A stretch of 64,000 nucleotides of DNA from Micromussa lordhowensis (GCA_964020085.1 OZ026604.1:28506618-28570617); one strand, 5' to 3'; positions 50,701-59,764 are shown, counted from the first letter of the stretch. Made by a program: numbers and translations. The notes: generated by a model not told the origin, from the letters alone.

Positions 50701-52984
50701 CCGGCCTGATGGGCCACTTGGCTCGTATGCAGACTTTACAGTGTACCTTGCTTTATATTAGATCTGTTTATACAGTAACATCTATTTATAATATAGTTAA
50801 TACATGTATATACCCCAGAACAAAGAAAAATAGCAAATTGTACCAAGAGTAAAATTGAACTACAATCTTTAAGTAGGATTATTGCAGAATGTAAATAAAT
50901 ACTTATTAATATAAATAATACCTTTTCTCTCTAATAAGTTCCTTGTCTGGATCATAATCCAGCGTCTTTCTAATATAAAAAAAAAACAACACAGTAGATT
51001 TAATTAAAGTGCATACTAAATATTTTATGTACATGTACAGCATACAGATGACAATTCAATTTATGATCAGAAAAAGGAAACGTGTACTAGTCTAAAAATT
51101 ATATCTTGTTGGAAAAAAAAACCACATGTACAGTGTAATTAAGGTATACAAAAGAGAATGTGCAATACCAACCTTTCCTGGTCCCTTTTCTTTAAAAATT
51201 TTGCTGAAAGGTAAACCAGAATTAAACAGTTGATAATTTCAAGTCGAAGGGAAAAACAAAAAGATCACTGCTGCCAAATTAAGGGTGCATGTACAATGTA
51301 CATGTATGATACAACCATAGGTTGCACCTTTGTGGTAGAGGGGGTCAGCTATATTCATGTCAGGTCTGGTATGTTTTAATAAAGTTAAAGAGTGAAATAA
51401 GTTATGTATACATGTAAAATAAATAAATGTTGTTCTACATAGGACTTTTCTGACACTAAACTGTTTTTAAACGTGACATTTTGGGCAGTTTTGCTGCTCT
51501 TGTTCAGGCACCGTAGTTGTAGGCTTTGTCCAAAATGCATTAAAACAGCAACATGAAGGTTAGTGAAAACATGATTCACGAACAAGGGTGTTGAAATTAC
51601 AATGTCAGTGATGTGCTGACCTTCCAAAATGATTTAAAATTCAGATGGACGACATGCATACAGGACCTCAATATTACTGTCAGACAAGACATTCAGTGAT
51701 ACAAACATGTCAACTTGGATGTCCCTTTAAGTCTCTTTTAACAATAACTTCATGTATATATACACCATAATGAAGAAATATGAGACATCCCATTCATAAT
51801 TCTTGGAAGCAATACTTCTACAAGGATTATTTTTTCCTTTTTAATTTGCTAACTGTCATCGACAGATTCAATCTACACCTGAAACTTAAGATTAATAGCT
51901 AGCTCCAAGGAAATCTTTTTCCCTCAAGAATTTAAAAGAAATAAATAATTGATTCCCTTGTTCAGCCATGATCTTTCAAGCATTTCCTTAACTTGAAACC
52001 ATACAAGCATAAAGCCTATTTTAGTTGACTCAGCTGCTTTTATGATTTAGATAAAGGCAACCATAAATTATAACGACAAAAATATTTGATCACCTGGCTT
52101 CTGGATCACTTGCAACAAATTGCAAAAAGCTATAACGGGGTCTATCTTTGAAACAGGTACCAAGACTGCGACGAACAATATGAACAGGGCTTTCAACTGA
52201 CCAGACAAAGGCGCTATATTATGAACTTTTTAGTCTTTGATCACTTAGATTTTCTTCTAAACTATTAAAGTGCATAGCTTCAGAGGAGATTAAACAGCCT
52301 GACTGCAACAGAGGTGTCAAAAAGCTAAAAGCTTTCCATTAGAATACCACACTTTGAGAAGCTTTCAGTTAATCGGATTCAAGCTTATGTTGCTGGAATT
52401 TAGTTGAATCGATGAACTCTCGCAATTTCCAGCGCTAATGATTCAAAGCAGCACTTTCGATCACTACTTTCCGTGAGATATTGCTAATCTGAGACAACAA
52501 TAAACTCAACTTACCAATATTTCGCACGAAAATTCGAGGAGCAACAATCCTTGATCGCTTTACAACTTTCCGCGGCATGCACGCATCAGCGCTTTTACAC
52601 TGAACAGAAAAGCAGCCACCATTGACAAGCAAGGCTAGTTCGCATGAATCACTAGCACAGCATAGTTCTTTGCATGTTTTCATACTTGTAGTGCGTCTGA
52701 GAATTGAAAAATCTCCAGCCCTGGCGCCGTCCCGAAGAGTAGCCCTGTACCATTCGCGACCATCTTTGGTACACTTTTTCGTGTCGATGTTACTCGACTT
52801 CGAAGCCACGATTCCTGTAATAAATTTTGGCTTGGGTTAAGAAAAGTGCACCAGAAACACAACGAATCAACTGATTTTCCATGAACACAAATCCACACTA
52901 ACCTAGAAATATAAATACATATAAAAAACGTAGACCAGTTTCGTGTCGTGACTTCCAACAGAGCGCACACTCCACAGAAGCCAT
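27790..52984 (-). CDS. KIAA0319L: KIAA0319-like (dyslexia-associated) membrane protein with added frizzled CRD
   Basis: A 28-exon gene covering 25 kb. ATG is at 52984-52982 and TGA at 27792-27790. I traced every exon by GT/AG border and phase; lengths sum to 3681 nt, giving 1226 aa. Order: signal peptide (1-28), MANSC (about 40-125), frizzled-type CRD (154-286), Ser/Thr/Gln-rich linker (287-494), five PKD domains (about 495-980), a conserved membrane-proximal region (981-1080), EGF-like motif (1081-1121), one TM helix (1122-1151) and a 75-residue tail. Human KIAA0319L, from memory, is about 1050 aa and lacks the CRD. Family knowledge: type I membrane glycoprotein moving between surface, endosome and Golgi; the human protein has roles in neuronal migration and serves as the receptor for adeno-associated virus. 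The C-terminal match (SLMLSDTDEDSD, MNGSVNGYIRKD) supports the assignment. Confidence 0.9.
28055..28125. repeat. Short foldback
   Basis: Arms CAGGTGTCCGATT and the complement AATCGGACACCTG with a small loop; GGTGTCC and GGATACC extend the outer part. The left flank has GATTGGTTCTCCGCGCGC, resembling the CGCGCGCTCTGATTGGTC flank of other foldbacks in the window. Confidence 0.55.
28265..28403. repeat. Foldback palindrome with CTCG core
   Basis: Arms AGTAATTGGACC and complement GGTCCAATTACT continue through CAATTCAGGGAGTAATCG. The centre is CCTCGCGCTTCGTGCTCG. It lies in the last intron of the KIAA0319-like gene. Confidence 0.75.
30117..30565. repeat. Imperfect tandem repeat, about 4 units of 100-120 bp
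   Basis: Each unit starts near GACAAGGGCA(A/G)AAG (about 30117, 30235, 30355, 30457) and contains CACGCCAAGCCAGTT and CATGCAGTTTAGTACC. It lies in an intron of the KIAA0319-like gene and is not coding. Confidence 0.65.
32020..32100 (+). repeat. (AAT)n microsatellite
   Basis: An AAT/TAA-type trinucleotide run of about 80 bp with few interruptions, next to the LINE fragment at 32330-32990. It may be the simple-repeat tail of that LINE. Confidence 0.8.
32330..32990 (-). mobile_element. LINE reverse-transcriptase C-terminal fragment (-)
   Basis: Two minus frames (32962-32675 and 32609-32337) read RNLGSSFDSQLTMSSHISKL, FITSRIDYCNSLLYGLP, then LHWLPISARINFKVLLTF and APSLWNSLPSELR. This is the end of a CR1/Rex-type LINE ORF2, broken by a frameshift near 32640-32680. 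It is 5'-truncated and sits in an intron. Confidence 0.82.
33480..34260 (+). other. Repeat-like segment with hammerhead-like motif
   Basis: It contains an open frame (33636-34145) rich in Phe, Leu and Arg with no recognised domain. It ends at 34142-34170 with CTGATGA, a GGGC/GCCC hairpin and AAAAC, which resembles the core of hammerhead ribozymes found in Penelope-like elements and retrozymes. The expected GAAAC is changed to AAAAC, and I could not see a convincing stem I. It is probably a relic of a retroelement terminal region. Confidence 0.3.
35310..35604. repeat. Foldback element, CTCG-core family, copy 2 (different stem)
   Basis: The left flank CGCGCGCTCTGATTGGTCGA and TTTTATAAAAGCAATAGAGC match 23252 and 36448. 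The palindromic stem is different (CCGTGTTTATATAGCCTCAT, TTGGGAGAATTC and complements), with core CTCGGCTACGTCTCGGG and closing GCTCTATTGCTTAAAG. Confidence 0.75.
36166..44976 (-). CDS. KIAA0319L: KIAA0319-like exons 9-21: five PKD domains
   Basis: Exons: 44976-44872, 44473-44376, 43776-43683 (PKD1); 43004-42912, 42406-42262, 41625-41561 (PKD2); 41042-40942, 40020-39961, 39738-39574 (PKD3 and start of PKD4); 37986-37895, 37405-37257 (PKD4); 37060-36909, 36304-36166 (PKD5). Each domain shows the PKD pattern: a PPxAxAG-type opening (NKPPIANAGPDVVVHLP, YPPVARAGNDMVIVLP), a DGS turn, Y-x-W (IVEYEWSRDP, IVSYHWEQS) and Y-x-F-x-L-x-V-x-D near the end (YTFKLTVTDSDGESDS, YVFKLTVTDDKGL). PKD domains are Ig-like folds for protein contact. 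Introns hold SINEs and foldbacks. Confidence 0.88.
36448..36725. repeat. Foldback element, CTCG-core family, copy 3
   Basis: About 90 percent similar by eye to 23252-23516, with both arms intact (AGTTTCTATGGGTT ... AACCCGTAGAAACT). It ends TGGTCTATTGCTTAAAG, like copy 2. It lies in an intron between PKD5 exons. Confidence 0.75.
36727..36848 (+). repeat. Dispersed repeat, copy 2
   Basis: It matches 61957-62078 in the same orientation and 26655-26790 inverted, and directly follows the foldback ending at 36725. Confidence 0.65.
38385..38535. repeat. Foldback palindrome, about 70-bp arms
   Basis: Arms CATGCTTTAGC...GTGCACTATCGAGTTATGGAGC with matching complement; centre TTGCCCGAGGTGATAGCTGAGGGCAA. 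A related piece, GCGTGCACTATCGGGATTTTGAGC, recurs at about 38852-38877. It is in an intron of the KIAA0319-like gene. Confidence 0.75.
38995..39185. repeat. Direct duplication followed by a foldback palindrome
   Basis: TTATTAATAGCTCTTATTAA plus CCGAGCAGGAT occurs twice in tandem at about 38998-39068. A palindrome follows, with arms GGGAGAATCTTGATCAAGG and complement and a centre near CAAACGCAGTGAGG. Confidence 0.65.
40808..40848 (+). mobile_element. 3' fragment of the SINE
   Basis: GCCTGATGGGCCGCTTGGCTCG plus CAGACTTTACAGTG matches the end of the SINE copy at 50440-50743. The rest is lost. Confidence 0.55.
45111..48932 (-). CDS. KIAA0319L: KIAA0319-like exons 6-8: Ser/Thr-rich linker
   Basis: Exons 48932-48517 (416 nt), 47024-46862 (163 nt) and 45155-45111 (45 nt). 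The product is rich in Ser, Thr, Gln and Asn (VSSVTSAANTVTPPSQTP, SSPVSPVSTVSS, ETTLTTKKTLKPPTG), probably O-glycosylated like the stalk between MANSC and PKD domains in vertebrate KIAA0319. No domain is expected here. Phases run 1-0, 0-1 and 1-1. Confidence 0.75.
47096..47235. repeat. Foldback repeat, family shared with 20343-20504
   Basis: It shares ATCCCTCAACCT(T/C)GATGTG, TTTATTCCCCCAAGCCT and an ATATATC(A/G)AAAATG arm with the 20.4-kb copy. The stem is more diverged here. Confidence 0.6.
47570..47864. mobile_element. Inverted-repeat element built on a GGATAG(C/T)G-type word
   Basis: Ends GTTGTTCAAGTATGGATAAC and GTCCAGCCTTCGAACAAC are inverted. The interior repeats ACTATCCAGTGGATAG in both directions and contains nested hairpins (CACTATCCAGCGGA, GGATAGTGATTTATCC). 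It is MITE-like, in an intron of the KIAA0319-like gene. Confidence 0.65.
49240..51203 (-). CDS. KIAA0319L: KIAA0319-like exons 3-5: linker and ROR-type frizzled CRD
   Basis: Exons 51203-51173 (31 nt), 50969-50922 (48 nt) and 49637-49240 (398 nt) join in phase 2. The large exon encodes a frizzled cysteine-rich domain: CHHYHGHICNNYL, then VCAKYALKAIC, YPYC, LCKEDCEELESTVC, LPNC and KGC, which is the family's ten cysteines. Similarity is best to ROR receptors (PKPIRLCKEDCEELE, EAKGCVKLGISE). Family knowledge: frizzled CRDs bind Wnt lipids or related ligands. No KIAA0319 protein known to me has this domain. Continuous phase with the exons on both sides argues that it is truly part of this gene. 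Confidence 0.8.
50113..50410 (-). mobile_element. tRNA-derived SINE, minus copy
   Basis: Reverse complement of the SINE at 50440-50743 over almost its full length, with the tRNA-like head at the right end. Together they form a head-to-head pair separated by about 30 bp. Confidence 0.75.
50440..50743 (+). mobile_element. tRNA-derived SINE, plus copy (best preserved)
   Basis: The head has A box TGGTTAGTGCG and B box GGTTCGATCCC at tRNA-like spacing, followed by the conserved body (CTTAGGCAAGACACTTCACTC, GGGGGTAACCCTGCGATGG) and tail (GATGGGCCACTTGGCTCG). About 300 bp. Confidence 0.82.
52515..52984 (-). CDS. KIAA0319L: KIAA0319-like exons 1-2: signal peptide and MANSC domain
   Basis: Exon 1 (52984-52903) encodes a start and hydrophobic stretch (TGLRFLYVFIFLG). 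Exon 2 (52814-52515) encodes KKCTKDGREWYRATLRDGA, TSMKTCKELCCASDSCELAL, GGCFSVQC and CMPRKVV. These cysteines, including CKELCC and GGCFSVQC, fit the MANSC (MANEC) domain of KIAA0319, LRP11 and HAI-1. Both borders are phase 1. Confidence 0.85.
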
Positions 52985-53192
52985 TGCATATCCAACCAAG
53001 CTGAGTTTTGTTCGAATTTATAACTCTAGAACTCCAAACGTGACTACGTAGCGCCAAAACTGTTAGCTTGAACGATATAACGTTCAAACGCTTCCTTGTA
53101 ACTGATATCCATCGTTGTAACCCGAGGAATGAACTCAACAGTGCCACATAACAATTCAAATTCCCGCAAATCACTCACTTCCTTCAATACAC

Positions 53193-53205
53193 GGCCGCCA
53201 TTTTG
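53193..53205 (-). promoter_or_regulatory. YY1-like element near the KIAA0319-like start
   Basis: GGCCGCCATTTTG on plus (CAAAATGGCGGCC on the gene strand) lies about 210 bp upstream of the ATG. YY1 sites of this form commonly mark transcription starts of broadly expressed animal genes. The site is a pattern match only. Confidence 0.45.
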
Positions 53206-53652
53206 ATCGGAAGCTGTTTATGGTTTATTGATAGTGATGACGTCACCTATACGGGAATCTTGCGATATTCGAAGCTTATTGGTTTGAAATCAGCTGAGTT
53301 CAGACGCGATGTGAAATATGATTTTTGGCTCCCTGGGGTGCATTATTTCATAGCATAAATACATGCTAGGTAACGCACTAAAGTAATAAGTCATTTCTTT
53401 TCTCGGTCTTTGAGGGGAGGGGCGATGTGTGGATAAATACTGTACAGTGGGCAATTTTAAATGTAGATACCTATTCTAAAATTTGAAATGTAAATAAGTT
53501 TCTTCTTTTATATATATTTATTACTATTTTATTTATTTACTATTTATTTATCTCCTAGTATAGTGTACTCTGTCTTAGGAGCATTTTTATTAAAGCATTA
53601 AAGGCTAGCGGCTCCTTGAGCGCTTTACCTTTTGAATGGGACGTTACTAAAA

Positions 53653-53915
53653 CGGGGAATGGGGAATGGGGAATGGGGAATGGGGAATGGGGAATGGGGA
53701 ATGGGGAATGGGGAATGGGGAATGGGGAATGGGGAATGGGGAATGGGGAATGGGGAATGGGGAATGGGGAATGGGGAATGGGGAATGGGGAATGGGGAAT
53801 GGGGAATGGGGAATGGGGAATGGGGAATGGGGAATGGGGAATGGGGAATGGGGAATGAGGAATGGGGAATGGGAATGGGGAATGGGGAATGGGGAATGGG
53901 GAATGGGGAATTGAA
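53653..53915 (+). repeat. GGGGAAT heptamer array
   Basis: About 36 units of the 7-bp word GGGGAAT with one short interruption near 53857-53875. It ends about 140 bp before the REC114 start codon. Because 7 is not divisible by 3 and the unit has no stop, long frames occur (MGNGEWG repeats) that should not be taken as genes. Regular G4 tracts could form G-quadruplexes. Confidence 0.92.
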
Positions 53916-54052
53916 AATGGGAAATTGTGGTCAGCGTTATAAAGTTAGAGTACGCGCATCGTCGCAAATACAGGAGTGGCGCAATACGCCGGATTTCTCT
54001 TTGACGTGTACGTGGGTCGCAGCTCGGTGATATCACCAGCAGTCTCACCAGT

Positions 54053-57000
54053 ATGGAAGGTAAGAGTATTTTGGTCAGTCTTTAGAGTTATTAGTTTCTA
54101 AAACTGAACAAAATTAATCAAAGGGTCGTAATATGACGATAATGAATGGTGATAACATCTCTAAACCATGTGACTTCTTTTTTCTGAACGTTAAAGCCGG
54201 AAAATGTTCTTGATTCCTCAATTACCGAGGCAAATCTAATTGTCTTTTCCGAATTAGAGGTTGTTAGAGTTGTAATCACCTGTGGTGAAGTCGAGTTAAA
54301 AATAGCTTAATTTAAAAGGTTTTACTACTCCAGGAAGATGATAGTATCTCTAATAAATGCTGATATGTCATTCTCTTTGTTCTGAAAAAGCCTGTAAATT
54401 TTCTTGAGTCCTCAATTACCGAGACAAATATTTAATTCTCTTTTCCGAAACAGAGTTTATTAGTGTTGATATCACCTGTAGTGAATTTGAGTTAAAAATA
54501 GCTTAATCAAGGTTTTGCTAATCCAGGGAAAAAAACCATGTAAAACCAACGTTATTTGTTTGGTAGATATAAACTAGTCATAGCAAGAACTTTAACGTTT
54601 CTTATTAAGCTTAATTAAAAAGTTATTTCATGTTCATTTGTAACTTAATAAAATTACAGTTTAAAAGAAGTTGTACATTCTAATGGGTAATCACTGTCCT
54701 TGTTTCATTCCGAAAACTGGCCGCCCTTTCTGAGAGGTAGTGGGCAGTAGGGTAGCGCAACTGAAAAAAGCCTATTATTACCGGCGCTCGTTTCCTCCGG
54801 AAGACGCGCCTCGAAAGTAATGAATTTGACAGGTTTCCCTCGGTAACTTGCATAATTATTCTCCGCGCGTAATGCCACAAATACCCTGTCATGAATTTCC
54901 ATGGGTTTTCCATATTTAAGCGCTTCTCTTCATCGTTGCCTTTGTTGGCGCTTATACTCGCAATATTTTAATCTTGTCCCCAATTTTTGGTGCTGACCAA
55001 AGGAAGCTCGACCGCTGAGAGCGAGATTTAATATATCTTCTAGTTAATTGCTCAGGTACTGAAATAACGAAAAAGGAAGGTCACCCTCCCGTTTGCTGCT
55101 TATTGTCGGTAAATCCCCTTTATTTTCGTGCACAACGTTTCCAAAAAAAGTGATAATAGCCGCTGAAAAAATTTAATTCCGCTTTAACAAGATTCTCACC
55201 AATTTGAAATTCCTATTTCCCATTTCCCTTTTTAGCAAAAACATATTCGATTTCCCATTTTCAATTTCTCCTCTCAATTTCCTATTCCCCATTCCCCGTT
55301 TTAGTAAAAAAAAAAATTCAATTCCCCATTTCCCATTCCCCATTCCCCATTCCCCATTCCCCATTCCCCATTCCCCATTCCCCATTCCCCATTCCTCATT
55401 CCCCATTCCCCATTCCCCATTCCCCATTCCCCATTCCCCATTCCCCATTCCCCATTCCCCATTCCCCATTCCCCATTCCTCATTCCCCATTCCCCATTCC
55501 CCATTCCCCATTCCCCATTCCCCATTCCCCATTCCCCCATTTTCCGTTTTAGTAACGTCCTTTTGAATTCAATTCCCCATTTCCCATTCCCCATTCCCCA
55601 TTCCCCATTCCCCATTCCCCATTCCCCATTCCCCATTCCCCATTCCTCATTCCCCATTCCCCATTCCCCATTCCCCATTCCCCATTCCCCATTCCCCATT
55701 CCCCATTCCCCATTCCCCATTCCCCATTCCTCATTCCCCATTCCCCATTCCCCATTCCCCATTCCCCATTCCCCATTCCCCATTCCCCCATTTTCCGTTT
55801 TAGTAACGTCCTTTTGAATGGAATTTCCCGTGGAATTTTTTGGACAAATGGAACTGCAATATTCCTCTCCAAGGAAATGGATCGGATTGAGCCGTAGGAT
55901 ATGTACCTAAAATTAAAAAAAAAAAAACAAACTTGTGACAGAGCCGTATTGAAGATCACCACTGGACCTAAGGCTCATATCTCTCTATCTCTATATCTCT
56001 TTGTGCCATAAGGCACACAAGGCCGGCTTTGACATTGCCTTTCCATCCACTTCGGTTTGCTGCTAAAGCTCTGACAGTCCTCCGCGACTGCCATCCAGCT
56101 GCTCGTCTTTTGTCTAAGGCTCATAAAAATACACTCTTATTACCAGATGGTTTTCAATAAACCTATTTTTGTACTTCCACTTTCTTCCGCAAAATTAGCA
56201 GAAACTAGCCATGTGTTTTCCGGCCGCGCTAATAAAAGCCCGGATTAGTAATATGAAAGCAACAGAAATATGAACGGATCAAAACGTAAATCGTTCTCAC
56301 CTGTAGTGCCACAGCGGTGTTGCAAGAATACCGATAACCAACAGTGGCGACGAAAAGAAACATCTTTCAAAGCCATAAAGGGTCTGCATCTGCAGAGATC
56401 GCCATCTTGCATTTCTTCTCGGAAATGTTGCCGCAGGGGAGTCTGAGTTACTGGCAAATGGTATGGAAATTCTCGAAAATTCCGGTTGAATCGGAAAAAA
56501 GTAATACCTCGGAAGGCATTACCTCTCTCACCGGAATGAATCTTACCATTTGAATTCAAACCGGAATAACCGGTTTTTCCATGCAAAGGGCAAGCGCTCC
56601 TTATTTTAACCACTGAGTTTCCGGGGCGGCAAAGGCCCCCGGACTCTATTCTTACTACAAATTTTCCATTGAACCACGCATAATAAAACATCTTAGCACA
56701 CACTGGCTACGCATATTGTAGCCCAAAAAGAATGGACATTCGTCGGCTGTTTTGAACTTTTTTTGTTCTGAAATTTGGGTAAAAACCGCCTGGATTCTGT
56801 GGACAAGATTTTGTTGATGCATTTTTATGTCCTTTTTTCTCTTCGTCGTATCTGCGACGGAGATCGAGCCTAGAAAAATGAAGCTTATAGCGATCAATGA
56901 TTGTTCTTCTGTTAAAACGTAAACTTGAAAATGAAGCTCCCTTTGTGACTTGTCAGTCAGCCTCATGTCCACTTTGGCCTAATATGATCTCTTCGATGCC

Positions 57001-59764
57001 AGCGATCATACCCATTGCAGAAAGGCTTTTAAGCATACTTAAAAGTTCCCTACGACGTACGCGTAGCGATCATATGGAAACCGGTAGTCCGTAGCCGCTT
57101 GCAGCAACCGCAAAGCAATCGTAGAGAAGATCGTGGCGATCACACGCGCCGCTGGAAACATTTTGGCGGCAAAAAAGCCCGCCAAAACGGTTGCAAGAAG
57201 CGCTCAACAAACCCGCGCGAGGAAAGAAAACGAGTACAATTCTTTGGAAGACGGTCAGAAATAAAACGAAAACTTTCGACTGAATTAGCTTACTGGATGC
57301 TAACTCGTCTTTTTATCATTACATTGATTTTCAAACAAAATGTTGTGTGGAAATAGAATAGTACAATCCTGGCCCTTGGAGAAATATGCTAAGTTTATTT
57401 CGTCAGGCACAAACGAAGGACAACAGAGTCAAGATCAGGGACATTGGAAGGTTAGCTGTTCGCTTTTTTTGAGGTCTTTGATGTATAAAAAAAGAGTCGG
57501 TCAGAAAGCTGAATTGTCCTTTACTTTTCTGTAACTTTTTGCAGCAATTTTTGCCCGCTGAAGATGGATCTAGCAATTTACAAGTGTCTCTACTTGAATC
57601 AAACATGGTCGTAAGCAACGGAAAAGTTATACACGTAAGTTTTCATCAAGCTTAATCTCTCTAAGTCTTATGAAACTTAAGTTATAAATCTTAGGTTAAC
57701 GCATACATTGCGTTTTGCACCATAAGCTAAGCTCAAACGTCATTCTTTAATATCGCTGCTTTTTATTTTTAAAATATGAACTTGGAATATATTTTATGAG
57801 AACATTAATTTCCAAGCCAGTTTGAATTTCAGAAACAACAAATGAAGCAAAACTGAATGAACTTGCTTGAGTGCACGTAAGACTGATCTGCCATGTATTC
57901 AAGCTTAAACCGTGTTTATATTTTCTTCAACCTAAATTGATAAATAATTGACGATTGTTGGAAAGTATTTGCATGTATTTTCCCAATTTATCGCTGTATG
58001 AGTAATTCAAAATTCCAAATAAAGGAGTAACATTTGTCTACTTGCTTGTGTATAAAAGGAGGTGGTGGTGGCAATGGGGGGCAATTGGGGGGGGGGGGGG
58101 GGAGAGGAGGGAGGCCATAAAAGTTTAGCTCATCAGTCCAGAGTAGCCATTAATTTTACTGTTGTCTTATGAGGGGGTCGGAGGGGGTCCTACTAAACTT
58201 CAAAGGGGAGCTGTATAAAACACCGACTCTCCCCCCTCCTTCCAACCATAAATAATGAACATTCCCTAAACGAAGTACACTTACATGAGGTAGAAAGAAG
58301 GACAAAGCAACATGTTCACCCTGCAACATTGTTTCCTGCATAGGAAAGCTTCTCTTTGTTTAATGCTAACAAGTGGTTGAGAGCTGTGGTTAAAGGTGAC
58401 AGTATGTTGTTTATGTACAAGATGAACGTAAGTGTTATTTAATGTCACTGAATGCTTGTTTTTGGGAACGTGAGCGATCATATCTTTATAAGGGGTCAAT
58501 CTGAGCTAAAAATGAAAAGATTTTGAGTGAATAATGACAATCAGAAGCTCTTGCGAGTTAACCAAATCTTTCTCACTTGACACTTGTTCTCGCAACTAAG
58601 TGTCTCAATCACTTCGGTTTTGCTTTTCTTTCTTTTCCAGGAACCTGGCGTCAGCTCCAAGAAAACTCCTTGAATTTTTCTATTAATATTAGTTGTAACA
58701 TTAATTTTTTTAAGAAAAAACCAATGCGAAAGTTATGACAACGTTTCGCCACATAGACTAATAAGTAACTGAAAAAAATTGAACTGACATTTTTAACTTT
58801 GGGGTCCTGGATTTTTTGGTTCATACCTTTTAAAACCCCTGGAATTTCGCAATCTACTGGTAGTATACGAACCCTCACTGGTAAACGCTTTGGCGACCAT
58901 CATTTCTCTCTTTGTTGTCTTATTTCAATAGAACGACTGCAGAAGATTCAGAATGCAATTCAGCAAAAGCTCTGACCGGTCAGCGATGGAAAACTGCCGT
59001 CATTTTATTTCCACGATCTCTCCCCAAATCCCCGTGCGAGAGATGCCAGTGGCCGCGGGATCTGGGTCCGACTCCCAGGTGCAGATGGAGGATTCACAGG
59101 TTGTACCTCCAGACTCGCAGCAAGTCAGTAGAGAAACCACACGAGGGGCTGGCTACACCTCCACAGCAAGCGCTACCACGAGTGGATTGACACTGCCTGA
59201 CTTAGCACAGAAGGTAGTCCGTCTCCTTGATAGTGGTGATACTTGGGAAGGGTTTGTGCAATAGTTGCCTATCCCTGACTCGCTACTGACGGCCGCGATA
59301 ACGTTTTCCAAGCTCAAAATGTACGCTTTCCTTTCTTTCGGCATCTATAGCTACCCACATAGAAACCCCACAAACTATTAAAAATTATATCGTCTATTCA
59401 CAGCACAAAGGGGCGTTTTCCATTGGACAAAATTTCTAGTTAAATTCCCAGGTGCATATGGAACATTATAGATTTGAAAAAATACGAAATATTTGGTAAA
59501 AAAAGCACCAATAGATCTTTATCTTTCACGAATCACACTCATATTTATAATCATTTATCAGTTTCAAAAATTAGTTTCATTGTATTTCAGCTTACTTCAT
59601 CGGAGTCACACAGGGATACCGACCATTCCAGAAGCCATATTGATATACCACAGGATCAGCTTAGTCTGATGATAAGACTTTGTTTAACCGACAGTAACTT
59701 CCCTACCTTCGTTGAGGCCGTTGAAAAGGAGCTGACAAACTTGACCTCTTCGGAACAAAACTAA
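54053..59764 (+). CDS. REC114: REC114 meiotic recombination protein
   Basis: Six exons: 54053-54059 (ATGGAAG only), 57362-57450, 57545-57634, 58344-58427, 58932-59213 and 59591-59764. Lengths sum to 726 nt, giving 241 aa. The N-terminus reads SWPLEKYAKF, like the WPLxRYARF of vertebrate REC114. The next exons form a PH-like domain (VSLLESNMVVSNGKVIH, ESFSLFNANKWLRAVVKGDS, CRRFRMQFSK). A low-complexity linker follows. The last exon has the C-terminal helix motif LSLMIRLCLTDSNFPTFVEA, the family's signature. Role (family knowledge): with MEI4 and IHO1/Mer2 it builds the axis-bound complex that activates SPO11 double-strand breaks in meiosis. The exon 1 choice rests on phase (phase 1) and the resulting MEVQSWPL; other starts are possible. 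If exon 5 is read through, a stop follows 17 codons later. Confidence 0.85.
55320..55797 (-). repeat. Two inverted GGGGAAT arrays (ATTCCCC on plus)
   Basis: Arrays at about 55320-55541 and 55571-55793 have the opposite orientation to the array at 53653. They share an internal CCTCATT variant at the same offsets (55392 and 55643; 55476 and 55727), so one is a 251-bp duplication of the other. Both end CCATTTTCCGTTTTAGTAAC, matching in inverted form the GTTACTAAAACGG that begins the 53.65-kb array. Confidence 0.9.
58060..58115 (+). repeat. Poly-G tract in a REC114 intron
   Basis: A G-rich stretch with an uninterrupted run of about 18 G lies in the intron before exon 4. It is likely length-unstable and error-prone in sequencing. 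Confidence 0.7.

Noticed and set aside
53616..54048. MGNGEWG and PHSPFPI repeat proteins (also at 55173-55962)
   Set aside because: Heptamer DNA without stops is open in several frames on both strands; there is no start, splice or conservation support.
56245..56703. 152-codon minus ORF in REC114 intron 1
   Set aside because: Another minus frame here offers a short signal-peptide-like start and a GTGAGA donor near 56300, but no following exon exists before REC114 exon 1. It looks like repeat-borne sequence.
58640..58680. Extra REC114 exon after TTTTCCAG at about 58641
   Set aside because: No frame matches the family or keeps phase between the exons at 58344-58427 and 58932-59213, which already join correctly.
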